From Fischerella muscicola PCC 7414 (GTDB lineage: Bacteria > Cyanobacteriota > Cyanobacteriia > Cyanobacteriales > Nostocaceae): 64,000 bases of DNA. Positions 1 to 8,542 of the stretch are shown here, in pieces; positions within the stretch are counted from its first letter, which is position 1; the number at the start of each line of letters is the position of its first letter. The stretch covers positions 62,001 to 126,000 of the forward strand of contig NZ_AJLK01000109.1 in assembly GCF_000317205.1 (NCBI RefSeq), in the 5' to 3' direction. A program made the translations under genes and the position numbers. The notes beneath the pieces were generated by a model that searched no databases, had not been told where the DNA came from, and saw only the letters and a list, made by a program, of their open reading frames with translations.

Positions 1-374
1 TTAATCACTCGATGTTTTGGCTGATTATGAAACCAGATGGTGGTGGTGAACCAACCGGGGCGATCGCTGATGCTATTCAAGACAATTTTGGCAGTTTTGC
101 AAATTTCAAAAAGCAGTTCAACGATGCTGGTAGTAAACGTTTTGGTAGTGGTTGGGTTTGGCTGGTGCGTAACAAAGATGGCAGGCTGGAGGTTGTTAGT
201 ACACCCAATCAGGATACTCCCCTGAGTGAAGGCAAATATCCAATTATGGGTAATGATGTATGGGAACACGCTTATTACCTCAAATACCAAAACCGCCGCG
301 CCGATTATTTAGATGCTTGGTGGAACGTGCTGAACTGGGATGAAATTAACAAACGATTTGCAGCAGCAACTTAA
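1..374 (+). CDS. sodA: superoxide dismutase (Mn/Fe family, probably Mn type), 3' part
   Basis: This is the last ~124 codons of a superoxide dismutase; the reading frame is open at the window edge from base 3. The product converts superoxide to peroxide and oxygen. The visible part begins with NHSMFW, which contains a metal-ligand His, and continues with the conserved FGSGWVWLV core. The C-terminal signature [15 protein letters not shown] supplies the Asp and His metal ligands. The NHSMFW start and the [14 protein letters not shown] tail look more like cyanobacterial Mn enzymes than FeSOD, whose equivalent start reads closer to NHTFYW. Metal choice is inferred from these residues. The N-terminus, and so any membrane anchor, is outside the window. 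Confidence 0.9.
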   Translation, partial: NHSMFWLIMKPDGGGEPTGAIADAIQDNFGSFANFKKQFNDAGSKRFGSGWVWLVRNKDGRLEVVSTPNQDTPLSEGKYPIMGNDVWEHAYYLKYQNRRADYLDAWWNVLNWDEINKRFAAAT

Positions 375-689
375 GCGGTTATTGGTTTGTAGGCGCTATA
401 AATTTAATCGTTATTTGCGATCGCTTTCACGTTTATAGTGAATGGGTTCCCGTTCATAAACAACATCAAGATGTTAGTCACAAATGTCTTAATGTTCTTT
501 ATGAATGGGTTCTGAGAGAATCCCAATTTCAAAAAATACCTTTAAGCACTAAAGTGCTTACTAAAAACACCTATTTTTAAAAATGTTAAGTTCAAAAGGG
601 TATAGGAATGTAAGAGTATAAGTGTGTATGAGGAAGAAAAACAATTAATATATTTACCCTTACACCCTATTTTTTGTAAGAGTGAAACT
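375..689. other. intergenic gap between sodA and rsmG
   Basis: No gene is visible in this gap. It has a HIP1 octamer near 418 and an imperfect palindrome around 441-458 (TGAATGGG/CCCGTTCA), with a related copy of the left arm near 503. Open frame upstream of the chosen rsmG start (from GTG 624) has no recognisable protein similarity. Confidence 0.5.
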
Positions 690-1493
690 GTGAACTACTT
701 AACCGTGCCTTCTTTGCCAGAATTGCCAGATATATGGCAGCAAACTCTCAATTGGCAACCAACAGCCGAACAGCAGGTACAATTGCAGAGGTTGTATGAA
801 TTAATTTTAGAAGGTAATCAAAAGCTTAATTTAACTAGAATCACCAACCCTCAGGAATTTTGGGAAAAACATCTCTGGGATTCTCTGCGGGGAATTGCAC
901 CCTTACTAGGAGATGGGGAGATGGGGAGATGGGGCGATGGGGAGAAAGATTTCACCCCACCACCCCACCACCCCACCACCCCACCACCCCATCACTTCAT
1001 TGATATTGGCACAGGTGCAGGTTTTCCTGGTATTCCTGTAGCGATCGCACTGCCCGACTGTACTGTCACACTTGTGGACTCTACTCGCAAAAAAATAGCT
1101 TTTATTGAAAACATCCTACCTGAGTTGAAACTAGATAATGTTAAAACATTAATCGGCAGAGCTGAGGAAATCGGTCAGCAGTCCCAGCACCGCCAAAACT
1201 ACGATGTAGCTATGATACGCGCTGTTGGTAATGCATCAGTTTGTGCGGAATATACTTTGCCATTACTCAAACAGGGTGGTTTAGCCATAATTTATCGGGG
1301 TAACTGGACACAAGAGGAAACTACAGCTTTAACAGATGCTGTCAAACTGCTTGGTGGTGAAATAGAAGCAATTGAACAATTTACCACTCCCCTGAGTAAT
1401 AGCCTTCGTCACTGTTTGTACTTACGGAAGATTGCAACTACACCAACTAAATTTCCCCGTGCTGTCGGTATACCAACACACAAACCTCTTTAA
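690..1493 (+). CDS. rsmG: 16S rRNA (guanine-N7) methyltransferase RsmG (GidB)
   Basis: RsmG methylates N7 of a guanine in the 530 loop of 16S rRNA using S-adenosylmethionine, in the cytosol. The N-terminal part carries the family pattern LILEGNQKLNLTRI and FWEKHLWDSL. The SAM-binding loop DIGTGAGFPGIP follows at about residue 103, and VDSTRKKIAFI and IRAVG lie further on. No ATG is available. GTG at 690 is preferred because family similarity begins just after it; GTG 624 would add 22 unsupported residues. Oddly, about 28 codons (roughly 908-991) between APLL and FIDIGTG are GGAGATGGGG/CCCCACCACC minisatellite translated in frame. They sit just before the SAM loop and make the protein longer than usual. 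Confidence 0.9.
   Translation: MNYLTVPSLPELPDIWQQTLNWQPTAEQQVQLQRLYELILEGNQKLNLTRITNPQEFWEKHLWDSLRGIAPLLGDGEMGRWGDGEKDFTPPPHHPTTPPPHHFIDIGTGAGFPGIPVAIALPDCTVTLVDSTRKKIAFIENILPELKLDNVKTLIGRAEEIGQQSQHRQNYDVAMIRAVGNASVCAEYTLPLLKQGGLAIIYRGNWTQEETTALTDAVKLLGGEIEAIEQFTTPLSNSLRHCLYLRKIATTPTKFPRAVGIPTHKPL
908..991. repeat. minisatellite inserted in frame in rsmG
   Basis: The run has purine-rich units (GGAGATGGGG, GATGGGGAG) on the left and pyrimidine-rich CCCCACCACC units on the right. The same motif family lies between genes at about 5460-5515, 9560-9655, 24695-24730, 49190-49260 and 49890-50035. The frame stays open through it and is translated as Gly-Asp-Gly-Glu then Pro/His-rich residues. Confidence 0.85.
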
Positions 1494-1676
1494 TATGCAA
1501 TGGTCAATTGTCATTTGTTAAGTGTCAATTGTCATTTGTCATTCGCTAATTGACCAATGACACTTGATCTCTTCCCCGATGACCAATGATCAATGACTAA
1601 TGACTAATGACTTAAATTAGATTAAAGTTAAAAAGTGTAAAGAATTATCAGTTTTCCTCTAATCTTTTAAAACAAC
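1494..1676. repeat. short tandem repeats (CAATTGTCATTTGTCA family)
   Basis: Degenerate units of TCAATTGTCATT and its complement AATGACCAATGA alternate over about 130 bp. Similar tracts occur at about 2525-2640, 21885-21965, 52240-52375 and 61440-61500. They match the short tandemly repeated repetitive (STRR) sequences known from filamentous cyanobacteria. No gene was seen here. Confidence 0.7.
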
Positions 1677-1715
1677 TTGTTCACGTCTACTGTAGAGAAT
1701 CGTATAAAAAAGTCC

Positions 1716-2522
1716 ATGCAGCATTGTTTTTGGCGACGAATTCTGGTATTTTGCGCAGTGTTTTTCTTGGCAGGGTCTATTTGGGTAACACATCCTCCCT
1801 ACGCTCATGCTTACGACAATCCAGAGTTACTACCAGACACTCCAACCCCAGTCGTAGACTTAGCCAAATCGCTTACCTCTGCTCAGGAAGAAAACCTTGT
1901 TAAAAAACTAGAACAATTTGAAGCTGAAACCGGCTGGAAGTTGAGAGTTTTAACTCAGTATGACCGTACGCCTGGTTTAGCAGTTAAAAACTTTTGGAAA
2001 CTTGATGATAAAAGTGTTTTATTAGTTGCTGATGCCAGTGGTGGTAATATTCTCAATTTCAACGTCGGCGATGCAGTTTATAAGTTGCTACCCCGCACAT
2101 TTTGGGTAGAACTACAAACACGCTTTGGCAACTTATACTTTGTACGAGAAGAAGGCGAAGACGGAGCAATCATACAAGCTTTAGAATCAATTGAAACTTG
2201 TTTGCGTCAGGGCGGTTGCCGTGTCGTTCCCGGACTACCAAGAGAACAGTGGATTCTGACACTGATTAGCTCAATCATTGGTGGAATTGTTTGTGGATTT
2301 GCGGCTCAACCCCGGCGTGACGGACAAATTATTGCTTGGCAATGGGCTTTAATTTTTTCTCCTCTGTGGGGAATCTTGTTTATCGCTTTCGGTATTGGGC
2401 CTGTAGTATCCCGTACCTCTGACTGGCTACCTTTAGTTCGTAATATAGCTGGTTTTCTCATCGGTGTACTAGTTGCCTACTTATCTAACTTTTTCAATCG
2501 TTCTTCAGCATCGGAAATGTGA
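1716..2522 (+). CDS. TPM-domain membrane protein
   Basis: This is a 268-residue exported protein with a TPM (DUF477) domain, the fold shared by the plant TLP18.3/Psb32 photosystem II repair factors. ATG 1716 is chosen over the upstream TTG 1677. The N-terminus has a signal or anchor segment (ILVFCAVFFLAGSIWV) ending near AHAYD. The TPM domain runs from about residue 45 to 165, including VVDLAKSLTSAQEENL and GWKLRVLTQYD. Three hydrophobic helices follow from about residue 180. The domain would face the lumen or periplasm. It does not look like the orthologue of Psb32 (Sll1390), so a repair role is not assigned. Confidence 0.75.
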   Translation: MQHCFWRRILVFCAVFFLAGSIWVTHPPYAHAYDNPELLPDTPTPVVDLAKSLTSAQEENLVKKLEQFEAETGWKLRVLTQYDRTPGLAVKNFWKLDDKSVLLVADASGGNILNFNVGDAVYKLLPRTFWVELQTRFGNLYFVREEGEDGAIIQALESIETCLRQGGCRVVPGLPREQWILTLISSIIGGIVCGFAAQPRRDGQIIAWQWALIFSPLWGILFIAFGIGPVVSRTSDWLPLVRNIAGFLIGVLVAYLSNFFNRSSASEM

Positions 2523-2643
2523 CTTAGTCAATGGTCAAGGGTGAATGGTCAATTGGAAATTCTCTGTACTTTTGACTATGGACAATTGACTATGGACTAC
2601 GGACTATGGACAATTGACTCTTGACTATTTAAGCTGAAATGCA

Positions 2644-3264
2644 ATGGAATGGCACATAACTGATGCTGAAAGTTTAGCAATTATTGATAGCGAGATTGGC
2701 GAACATGTCTTTTCACCTGCCGAGTATGAAATTGTTCGGCGGGTGATTTATAGCACGGCTGATTTTGAATACAAATCTTTGATTCGTTTTTCTGAGCGTG
2801 CTTTGCAAGCAGGGGCGGCAGCCTTGGCTTCACGCACAACTATTGTTGTAGATGTGCCGATGGTACAAGTAGGTATTAACTACGCAATCCAAAGTACCTT
2901 TGCTAACGCTGTATATTGCAGCATGGATACACCTACCCGTCCTCAAAAAGAAAAAACTAAAGCAGCTTGGGGAATTGAAACTTTAGCTAAACGTTACCCT
3001 GAAGGTTTATTTGTAATTGGTCAAGCACAAACTGCTTTGTCTACATTAGTTGATTTAATTGAAGCAGAAGAAATCAGACCAGCTTTGGTGATTGCCACAC
3101 CAGCAGGTTTTATCAACATAGATAAAGATAAAGAACGCTTGCAAGATTCTCTGATTCCAAACATTACAATCGATAGCCGCAAAGGTGGAGCATTAGTTGC
3201 AGCTGCGATCGTTGATGGTCTAATAGATTTGGCTTGGCAAGCCTATGGAAAAGTGAGGGGATAG
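2644..3264 (+). CDS. cobH: precorrin-8X methylmutase-like protein (CobH/CbiC)
   Basis: The 206-residue length and overall pattern match CobH/CbiC, which moves a methyl group from C11 to C12 of precorrin-8 to give hydrogenobyrinate in cobalamin synthesis. Family features are RRVIYSTADFEY (residues 32-43), TTIVVDVPMVQVGI, VIGQAQTAL, PAGFI and the C-terminal RKGGALVAAAI. The position aligned with the catalytic His of Pseudomonas CobH and Salmonella CbiC (RVIHTTADF) is Tyr36 here, and the usual GAAESK after GF is replaced by NIDKDK. It therefore belongs to the family but may be a diverged subtype. Another pathway gene, cobQ, is 57 kb away on the other strand. Confidence 0.8.
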   Translation: MEWHITDAESLAIIDSEIGEHVFSPAEYEIVRRVIYSTADFEYKSLIRFSERALQAGAAALASRTTIVVDVPMVQVGINYAIQSTFANAVYCSMDTPTRPQKEKTKAAWGIETLAKRYPEGLFVIGQAQTALSTLVDLIEAEEIRPALVIATPAGFINIDKDKERLQDSLIPNITIDSRKGGALVAAAIVDGLIDLAWQAYGKVRG

Positions 3265-3349
3265 GAGATCAGGGATCGGGAATTAGTTGATAATTATTCT
3301 CTATGACACCCCTCACACCCCTCATACTCCTCATACTCCCCACACTCCT

Positions 3350-4063
3350 TTACTCCCATTCTTCCACTCTTCTCCCCCTCTGTTCCTCTGGGGGGCGACG
3401 TCTGCGGGGTCTTTCTGATGGGCGATCGCGTAAACGACGACTCACTTCCGGAAAATAATCTCGCCGCAAATAAGGGTAATCACTCACCCACAAATCCCGA
3501 CTCGGAATATAGATATCGGTAATTTCTTCAATTTTGCTCAAATCTGGACGATTTGACATCACCAGCATTTCTACTTTTTGACCACGAGCAATTACTTTAT
3601 GCTCTACCCTTAGTGGCGCTCTGAGTTGGGCTGTAAATCCGGTTTCGTCACCCACTTCCAGGTTGATTCGCTTTTCCCGGTTTTCTACTATTACCAAATC
3701 ACCTTTGTTGTCAACGGTTTCCTGTTTACCAATCAATTCGTCTGTAATCCACCAATCCAAAATCCGACCACGGAAAAAGCCACTGTATTTGTAACGGCGA
3801 CATTTGGCATTTCGCATACTCGCCCAAAATACAGGCCCCCATAGCCAGTAAAAAGCACCAATTACTCCTAGTACAAATAGAATGGGGCCAAAACCAGGCA
3901 TAGCAAAAAGCCTTACCAATACATAAACAGCTGCAATGACAACAGAAATTAACAGCCTCTGTAAAAAATCTGGAAATTTTCCCCAGTAATACTTGTACTG
4001 TGGGCCAGTGGCGATTAAGGGAATGAGTTGATTAAATTTTTGGCGAGTCAGTGGGACAAGCAT
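3350..4063 (-). CDS. conserved cyanobacterial membrane protein, function unknown
   Basis: This is a 237-residue protein that I do not recognise by function. Residues about 35-55 (LLISVVIAAVYVLVRLFAM) and 57-78 (FGPILFVLGVIGAFYWLWGPVFW) form two membrane helices. A soluble part of about 110 residues follows, beginning RRYKYSGFFRGRI. The C-terminus is very Arg/Pro/Glu-rich (SERPRRRRPPEEQRG). It converges with cobH, and no operon partner is evident. It could act at the thylakoid or plasma membrane, but nothing in the sequence decides. Confidence 0.6.
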   Translation of the reverse strand: MLVPLTRQKFNQLIPLIATGPQYKYYWGKFPDFLQRLLISVVIAAVYVLVRLFAMPGFGPILFVLGVIGAFYWLWGPVFWASMRNAKCRRYKYSGFFRGRILDWWITDELIGKQETVDNKGDLVIVENREKRINLEVGDETGFTAQLRAPLRVEHKVIARGQKVEMLVMSNRPDLSKIEEITDIYIPSRDLWVSDYPYLRRDYFPEVSRRLRDRPSERPRRRRPPEEQRGRRVEEWE

Positions 4064-4224
4064 TCGGATTTTGGATTTTGGATTTTAGATTTTGGATTGG
4101 AGATGGAAAATGTATACCAAGTTGGTTTTGTTGATAATAGGTAATGTGGAATGGGGAAAAGGCCAATTACCAATTACCAATTACCAGCTTGACAGATAAC
4201 ATAAACATTCAAGCCAACCAGATA

Positions 4225-5061
4225 TTAGAGTATCTTCTCTAATCCATATACTAACGACTTTAACTGCAAGACTTTACGAATTGCTAGTAGTACTCCTGGC
4301 ATATAGGCAGAGCGATCGCTTGTGTCATGTCGTAAGGTATAAATTTGACCAGGGGCACCAAAAATGACTTCCTGATGAGCAATCAGCCCTGGTAGACGAA
4401 TGCTATGAATTCTGATTCCTTCGTCTGCAACACTACCTCTCGCCCCTGGTAATTTTTCGGTTTCTTTGACGATTGCTGAGTTAAAAGTTTTACCCATTTC
4501 TGCTAACATTTGGGCAGTTTGAATGGCAGTACCACTGGGAGCATCGGCTTTTTGGTTATGATGCAGTTCAATGATTTCTACGTGATCAAAATATTGAGAT
4601 GCTGTCACAGCGGCTTGTTGCAGTAGTACCATGCCGATAGAAAAATTAGGAATGAGTAGACATCCTGTACTGGCTTTATCTGCAAAACTTGCCAAATCTT
4701 CAATTTGTTCAGGACTTAACCCTGTAGTACCAACAACCGGACGAATACCGTAGGCGATCGCACTACGGACATTATCATACACAGCATCAGGATGAGTAAA
4801 ATCTACCATCACTCCTGGTTGCATTTGCCTTTCACCAGCTACATACCCCAGCATCGGTTCCAATTGATTGGTAATTGGTACTTCCAAAGGCTCACTTAAA
4901 CCAGCAAGTTCGCCTGCATCTTTGCCTTGGTGTTCTGGACTAGTATCAATAGCACCCATCAGGCTCATATCGGGTGCTTGTGCCACTGCTTTGACTACCT
5001 CGCGTCCCATCTTACCAGCAGCACCGCTCACAATCACAGGGATCAAATTTTGATTCGCCAT
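4225..5061 (-). CDS. dapB: 4-hydroxy-tetrahydrodipicolinate reductase DapB
   Basis: DapB reduces the DapA product to tetrahydrodipicolinate with NAD(P)H in lysine and diaminopimelate synthesis, in the cytosol. The N-terminal Rossmann loop [13 protein letters not shown] is clear. Further on are [16 protein letters not shown] and the family signature [15 protein letters not shown], which holds the catalytic His pair and Lys. The length of 278 residues is normal for cyanobacteria. The ATG start is unambiguous. The gene stands alone; its upstream region is a long repeat tract. Confidence 0.95.
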   Translation of the reverse strand: MANQNLIPVIVSGAAGKMGREVVKAVAQAPDMSLMGAIDTSPEHQGKDAGELAGLSEPLEVPITNQLEPMLGYVAGERQMQPGVMVDFTHPDAVYDNVRSAIAYGIRPVVGTTGLSPEQIEDLASFADKASTGCLLIPNFSIGMVLLQQAAVTASQYFDHVEIIELHHNQKADAPSGTAIQTAQMLAEMGKTFNSAIVKETEKLPGARGSVADEGIRIHSIRLPGLIAHQEVIFGAPGQIYTLRHDTSDRSAYMPGVLLAIRKVLQLKSLVYGLEKIL

Positions 5062-5808
5062 AGCTTGAATTATGCTTTTATACCCAACAAATTGTAGGAG
5101 AATTTGGGGTTGTTGTTTGTTGCTAGTTGGTTGTTAGTGGTTAGTAGTTAGTGGTTAGTGGTTAGTGGTTGGTGGTTAGTGGTTAGTGGTTGGTTGTTAG
5201 TGGTTGGTTGTTAGTGGTTGGTTGTTAGTGGTTGGTTGTTAGTGGTTGGTGGTTAGTGGTTGGTTGTTAGTGGTTGGTGGTTAGTAGTTAGTAGTTGATT
5301 GATTATTTACTACTCCACCCTGTGGGGAGCCCTCCGGGACGCTACGCGAACGCAGTCGCTCATGGGGGACTCGGGGCCCGCTTTGGGGTTGGGGGAGGAA
5401 CCCCCTGTTCTGCGCGCTGTCTCACCGCTACGCGTCTACACACTCCTGATACTCCCCCTACCTCCCCATCTCCCCATCTCCCCACCTCCCCATTTCCCCA
5501 CCTCCCCATTCTGGGAACTTGGCAACTATTATGTTAGTCGATGCCTTAAACTTGGCTTCATATAGCTGAGTCTTTCACTTATGTTTGGTGGTGTGTAATG
5601 GTTAAAAGTTGAGCTGAACTCTCATAAGTCTTTACGAAAGATTGGACTTGTAACCAGGAATAGCAGCAAGTAACACTATGTCCGCTTTTTCAGTAATCTT
5701 TGGGTTATCACATCAGACAACTTTATATAGAATTTACTGAACATTAACCATACAAATGTGAAAATACTATCTATTCTGCTTTCGTTAATCACCAACATTG
5801 TTGAGTAA
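5062..5808. repeat. repeat-filled intergenic region upstream of dapB
   Basis: From about 5115 to 5295 there are more than a dozen degenerate copies of GTTAGTGGTTG (STRR-like). From about 5325 to 5450 there is a GC-rich stretch with short palindromes, including a CACCGCTACGCGTCTAC tract. A CCCCATCTCCCCACCTCC minisatellite follows at about 5460-5515. The remaining 250 bp is AT-richer and probably holds the promoter of the next gene. Open frames across the GC-rich part are repeat translations. Confidence 0.75.
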
Positions 5809-6177
5809 ATGAACAGAAAATTAGCTCTTTCGTTGCTTTCTAGCCCCGCACTGTTTGCGTCTATGCTGTCTATGGTGATGATGACCCAACCAGCCCGCGC
5901 AAATCAAACAGTGAACTCAACAGGAACCCACGTTTCTTGTGTAGAGTCTCCTCACTCTGCAACTCATCGTCTGGTATGTGCGCGGGTAAGTAACACTCCT
6001 ACCCCACTACCCAAACCAGAAATGAAACTGGCTCAAAATAACGAACCCAGTGACATAATTGAAATGAATTTTACTGAGGAGGAAAGCGATACTGCTATAG
6101 CCTTATTTGGGTGTGACTGTCCATCTTGCCTCAACGCCTTACGGCAAATGCGTGGTCAGCCTCCTATGTCAGTCTAG
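5809..6177 (+). CDS. small exported protein with C-terminal GCxCxxC motif (paralogue 1)
   Basis: This is a 122-residue protein of unknown function. A Sec signal peptide is clear: Met-Asn-Arg-Lys, then a hydrophobic core, with likely cleavage after ARA near residue 31. A low-complexity middle part follows. The C-terminus reads FGCDCPSCLNALRQMRGQ. The same arrangement (signal peptide, spacer, LGCSCATCVQAKLQMEGK) occurs in the 91-residue protein at 10824-11099, so the two are paralogues. Three clustered Cys in an exported protein suggest metal binding or thiol chemistry, but that is inference. Confidence 0.7.
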   Translation: MNRKLALSLLSSPALFASMLSMVMMTQPARANQTVNSTGTHVSCVESPHSATHRLVCARVSNTPTPLPKPEMKLAQNNEPSDIIEMNFTEEESDTAIALFGCDCPSCLNALRQMRGQPPMSV

Positions 6178-6200
6178 TCAATTCACACTTAACTGTTATA

Positions 6201-6232
6201 AAAAAAGAGTCAGAGAATTTACTCTCTGACTC
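6201..6232 (-). terminator. intrinsic terminator of psaK
   Basis: A perfect 10-bp stem (GAGTCAGAGA/TCTCTGACTC, 6207-6232) with a 6-nt loop is followed on the minus strand by a run of six T (6206-6201). It lies about 90 nt past the psaK stop. It also sits just past the plus-strand gene ending at 6177. Confidence 0.75.
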
Positions 6233-6319
6233 ACAATCGGAGACAAAAAATCATCAACCCAGTAGTTAACCGTAAATATTAATACGGCAAATCACTTATG
6301 TTGCTTCTGGTACAAAAAT

Positions 6320-6580
6320 TTAGAATCTTCCCAGGTTGTGCAGACCTAAGATAACGCCTGCTCCCAATATATGACCAAAAGCCGTAGTAGCCAGTAGCGC
6401 TGGCGCTCCAAATCCGCCAAAGAACTGGTTTGAGGGCAAGGCAGGTTCTGCATTGGGGTATTTAATGGTGAATTTGCCAAAGAGAATGGCAAGGATATTG
6501 CAGAGAATCATTGTCACCCCAACAGCGGGACTCCATTGCAGAGGTGTGGTTGCAGCCGCTAGTAAAGTAGATGTCAGCAA
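6320..6580 (-). CDS. psaK: photosystem I reaction centre subunit PsaK
   Basis: PsaK is a small two-helix subunit at the edge of photosystem I in the thylakoid membrane and binds chlorophyll. The 86 residues show the family pattern: LLAAA..PLQWSPAVGVTMILCNILAI (helix 1), FGKFTIKYPNAEPALPS in the loop, and FGAPALLATTAFGHILGAG (helix 2), ending LHNLGRF. The start is TTG, supported by GGAG eight bases upstream on the minus strand and by the family N-terminus MLTSTLLA. No ATG is available nearby. The gene is monocistronic and has its own terminator. Confidence 0.93.
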   Translation of the reverse strand: MLTSTLLAAATTPLQWSPAVGVTMILCNILAILFGKFTIKYPNAEPALPSNQFFGGFGAPALLATTAFGHILGAGVILGLHNLGRF

Positions 6581-6845
6581 CTGAATTTCTCCTTACAATT
6601 GTGATTGCGTTAAAAATACCAATGTGAATTTCTTACCAAAAAAAATCAATCCAAAGTTGGATTTTGCATTAATAGTTAACATTTTTTTGAATTACTTAGT
6701 AAAGGCTATTAGCGATCGCGCAACTGAAATTTTCCTGGAAGGGATAAGGCGTAAGGGATTAGGTGCAGTGGATTGGAGATAAGGACACAATCACCAGCAA
6801 AATCATCTAAACTCAAGGTGATATGATCGCTTCGCTAATTGTGTT

Positions 6846-7274
6846 ATGTCCTCTATCATAGACTCCTTACCACCAAACCTTGCTAAGATTGTCCAGCGCT
6901 TTCAACGCGCTACAGACCCGAAACGACGCTATGAACAGTTAATTTGGTATGGTCAGAAGCTAAAGGAGTTTCCAGAAGCTGATAAAATCGCAGAAAACAA
7001 AGTACCTGGGTGTGTTTCCCAAGTTTATGTCACGGCTGATTTAGCAGACGGCAAAGTTATATTTCAAGGTGATTCTGATTCTCAATTAACTAAAGGATTA
7101 GTAGGTCTTTTAATTGAAGGCTTGAATGGACTTACGCCTGCTGAAATTGTCCAACTGACTCCAGATTTTATTCAAGAAACTGGTTTAAATGTTAGCCTCA
7201 CACCTTCCCGCGCAAATGGTTTCTACAACATTTTCAAGACTATGCAAAAGAAGGCTTTAGAATGCCAGAATTAA
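6846..7274 (+). CDS. sufE: cysteine-desulfurase partner SufE
   Basis: SufE accepts persulfide sulfur from the SufS cysteine desulfurase and passes it to the iron-sulfur assembly scaffold. The 142-residue length is typical. The active Cys is Cys56 in KVPGCVSQVY, preceded by the conserved YGQKLKEFPEADK and followed by GLVGLLIEGLNG. The ATG start is clear. A second Fe-S assembly gene (sufA/iscA-like) is at 52378-52737, not linked to this one. Confidence 0.92.
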   Translation: MSSIIDSLPPNLAKIVQRFQRATDPKRRYEQLIWYGQKLKEFPEADKIAENKVPGCVSQVYVTADLADGKVIFQGDSDSQLTKGLVGLLIEGLNGLTPAEIVQLTPDFIQETGLNVSLTPSRANGFYNIFKTMQKKALECQN

Positions 7275-7484
7275 GGGTAAAGGGGAAGGGTTAAAGGGGA
7301 AAGGGGAAATTTTTTCTTGAAAATAACTACTCTGAAAATAAGGCAGAGGGCAGAGGGCAGCTATGCTGAGGGCAAAAGATAGAAGTTAGAAGGAATCCTA
7401 ATTTTCATAGGTGCTGTACTACAAGTTCATGAACCACTAAATAATTAAAATCATTAATACCTACTAATTATAAAACTTTGTCTC

Positions 7485-8396
7485 ATGTCAACTAATTTAT
7501 TATCATCTCCTACAAATTTTGGTATCGGTGGAGTAGTAAAGCAACTCTCCTGGAATTGGGAAAACCAACAATTGCAGATTGTCTATGAAACAATTGGTAG
7601 TGGTTCCCCGCTATTGCTACTTCCTGCTTTTAGCACTGTGTCTACACGAGAAGAAATGAGCGGGATAGCTAATTTACTTGCGCCCTACTTTCAAGTAGTC
7701 GGTGTAGATTGGCCTGGATTTGGAGATTCTTCCCGTTTACCTGTAAATTACGAACCTGCTATCTATGAGCAATTTCTGGAATATTTTGTTACTTCTGTTT
7801 TTGATGCCCCAATAGCAGTGGTGGCTGCTGGTCATAGCGCAGCTTATGTTCTGAAATTAGCCCAGAAAAACTCCTCTGTATTTTCACGGTTAGTTTTAGT
7901 CGCACCAACTTGGCGTGGGCCTTTACCAACGATGGGTGTAGATCGGCAGATTGCAGGAGTATTTAGAGAAATAGTGCGATCGCCTATTGTCGGTCAAGTA
8001 CTCTACAAGCTCAACACTGTGCCATCTTTTTTAAGTTTTATGTACCGTCGCCACGTCTACGTAGATGCTGCCAAACTCACCCCCAGTTTCATTGAACATA
8101 AGTGGCAAAATACCCAGCAACCAGGAGCTAGATTTGCTCCTGCTGCCTTTGTAACAGGAAATCTCGACGCTGTACACAACCAAGCTGACTTTCTGACGTT
8201 GGCTAAAAATTTATCTGTGCCTTTGATGGTGGTAATTGGAGAATCCTCTCCCAGCAAATCCCGTGCTGACATGGACGCCTTGGCAGCACTAGGCACAGTC
8301 CAAACAGCCATTCTTCCTGGTTCTCTGGGAATGCATGAAGAATATCCAGAGGCAGTAGCACAGGCTATTTTGCCCTTTTTGAGGACTGGTTCTTGA
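7485..8396 (+). CDS. alpha/beta hydrolase
   Basis: This is a 303-residue alpha/beta-hydrolase-fold protein. Strand order and motifs fit: LLLLPAFSTVSTREEM where the oxyanion HG motif is usually found, VDWPGFGDS, the nucleophile elbow AAGHSAAY (Ser about residue 118), VIGE near the acid, and GMHEEYP with a candidate catalytic His. It has no signal peptide. The nucleophile and His are present, so it is probably active, but the substrate cannot be told. Similar enzymes are common in cyanobacteria and often lack a known role. It does not share an operon with sufE, because about 210 bp of repeats lie between them. Confidence 0.75.
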   Translation: MSTNLLSSPTNFGIGGVVKQLSWNWENQQLQIVYETIGSGSPLLLLPAFSTVSTREEMSGIANLLAPYFQVVGVDWPGFGDSSRLPVNYEPAIYEQFLEYFVTSVFDAPIAVVAAGHSAAYVLKLAQKNSSVFSRLVLVAPTWRGPLPTMGVDRQIAGVFREIVRSPIVGQVLYKLNTVPSFLSFMYRRHVYVDAAKLTPSFIEHKWQNTQQPGARFAPAAFVTGNLDAVHNQADFLTLAKNLSVPLMVVIGESSPSKSRADMDALAALGTVQTAILPGSLGMHEEYPEAVAQAILPFLRTGS

Positions 8397-8504
8397 AGAG
8401 GGATGGGGAGATAGGGTGTGAGGGGTGTGAGGAGTGGGGGGAGTATGAGGAGTACTAAATAACCAATCAACCACTAACCATTTTTCTGGATCAGTGCTTA
8501 ATAT

Positions 8505-8519
8505 TGAATACGATTATCA
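8505..8519 (+). promoter_or_regulatory. Zur-like box upstream of the COG0523 gene
   Basis: TGAATACGATTATCA matches the cyanobacterial Zur palindrome TGATAATnATTATCA at 11 of 14 informative positions, with the right half perfect. It ends 23 bp before the ATG of a COG0523 GTPase, a gene type often repressed by Zur. Confidence 0.5.
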
Positions 8520-8542
8520 TTTAAACAAAAGGTATCTGGGAT

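Noticed and set aside
5295-5565. Overlapping plus-strand frames
   Set aside because: They are GC-rich palindrome and CCCCATCTCC minisatellite read as Pro/His/Ser runs.
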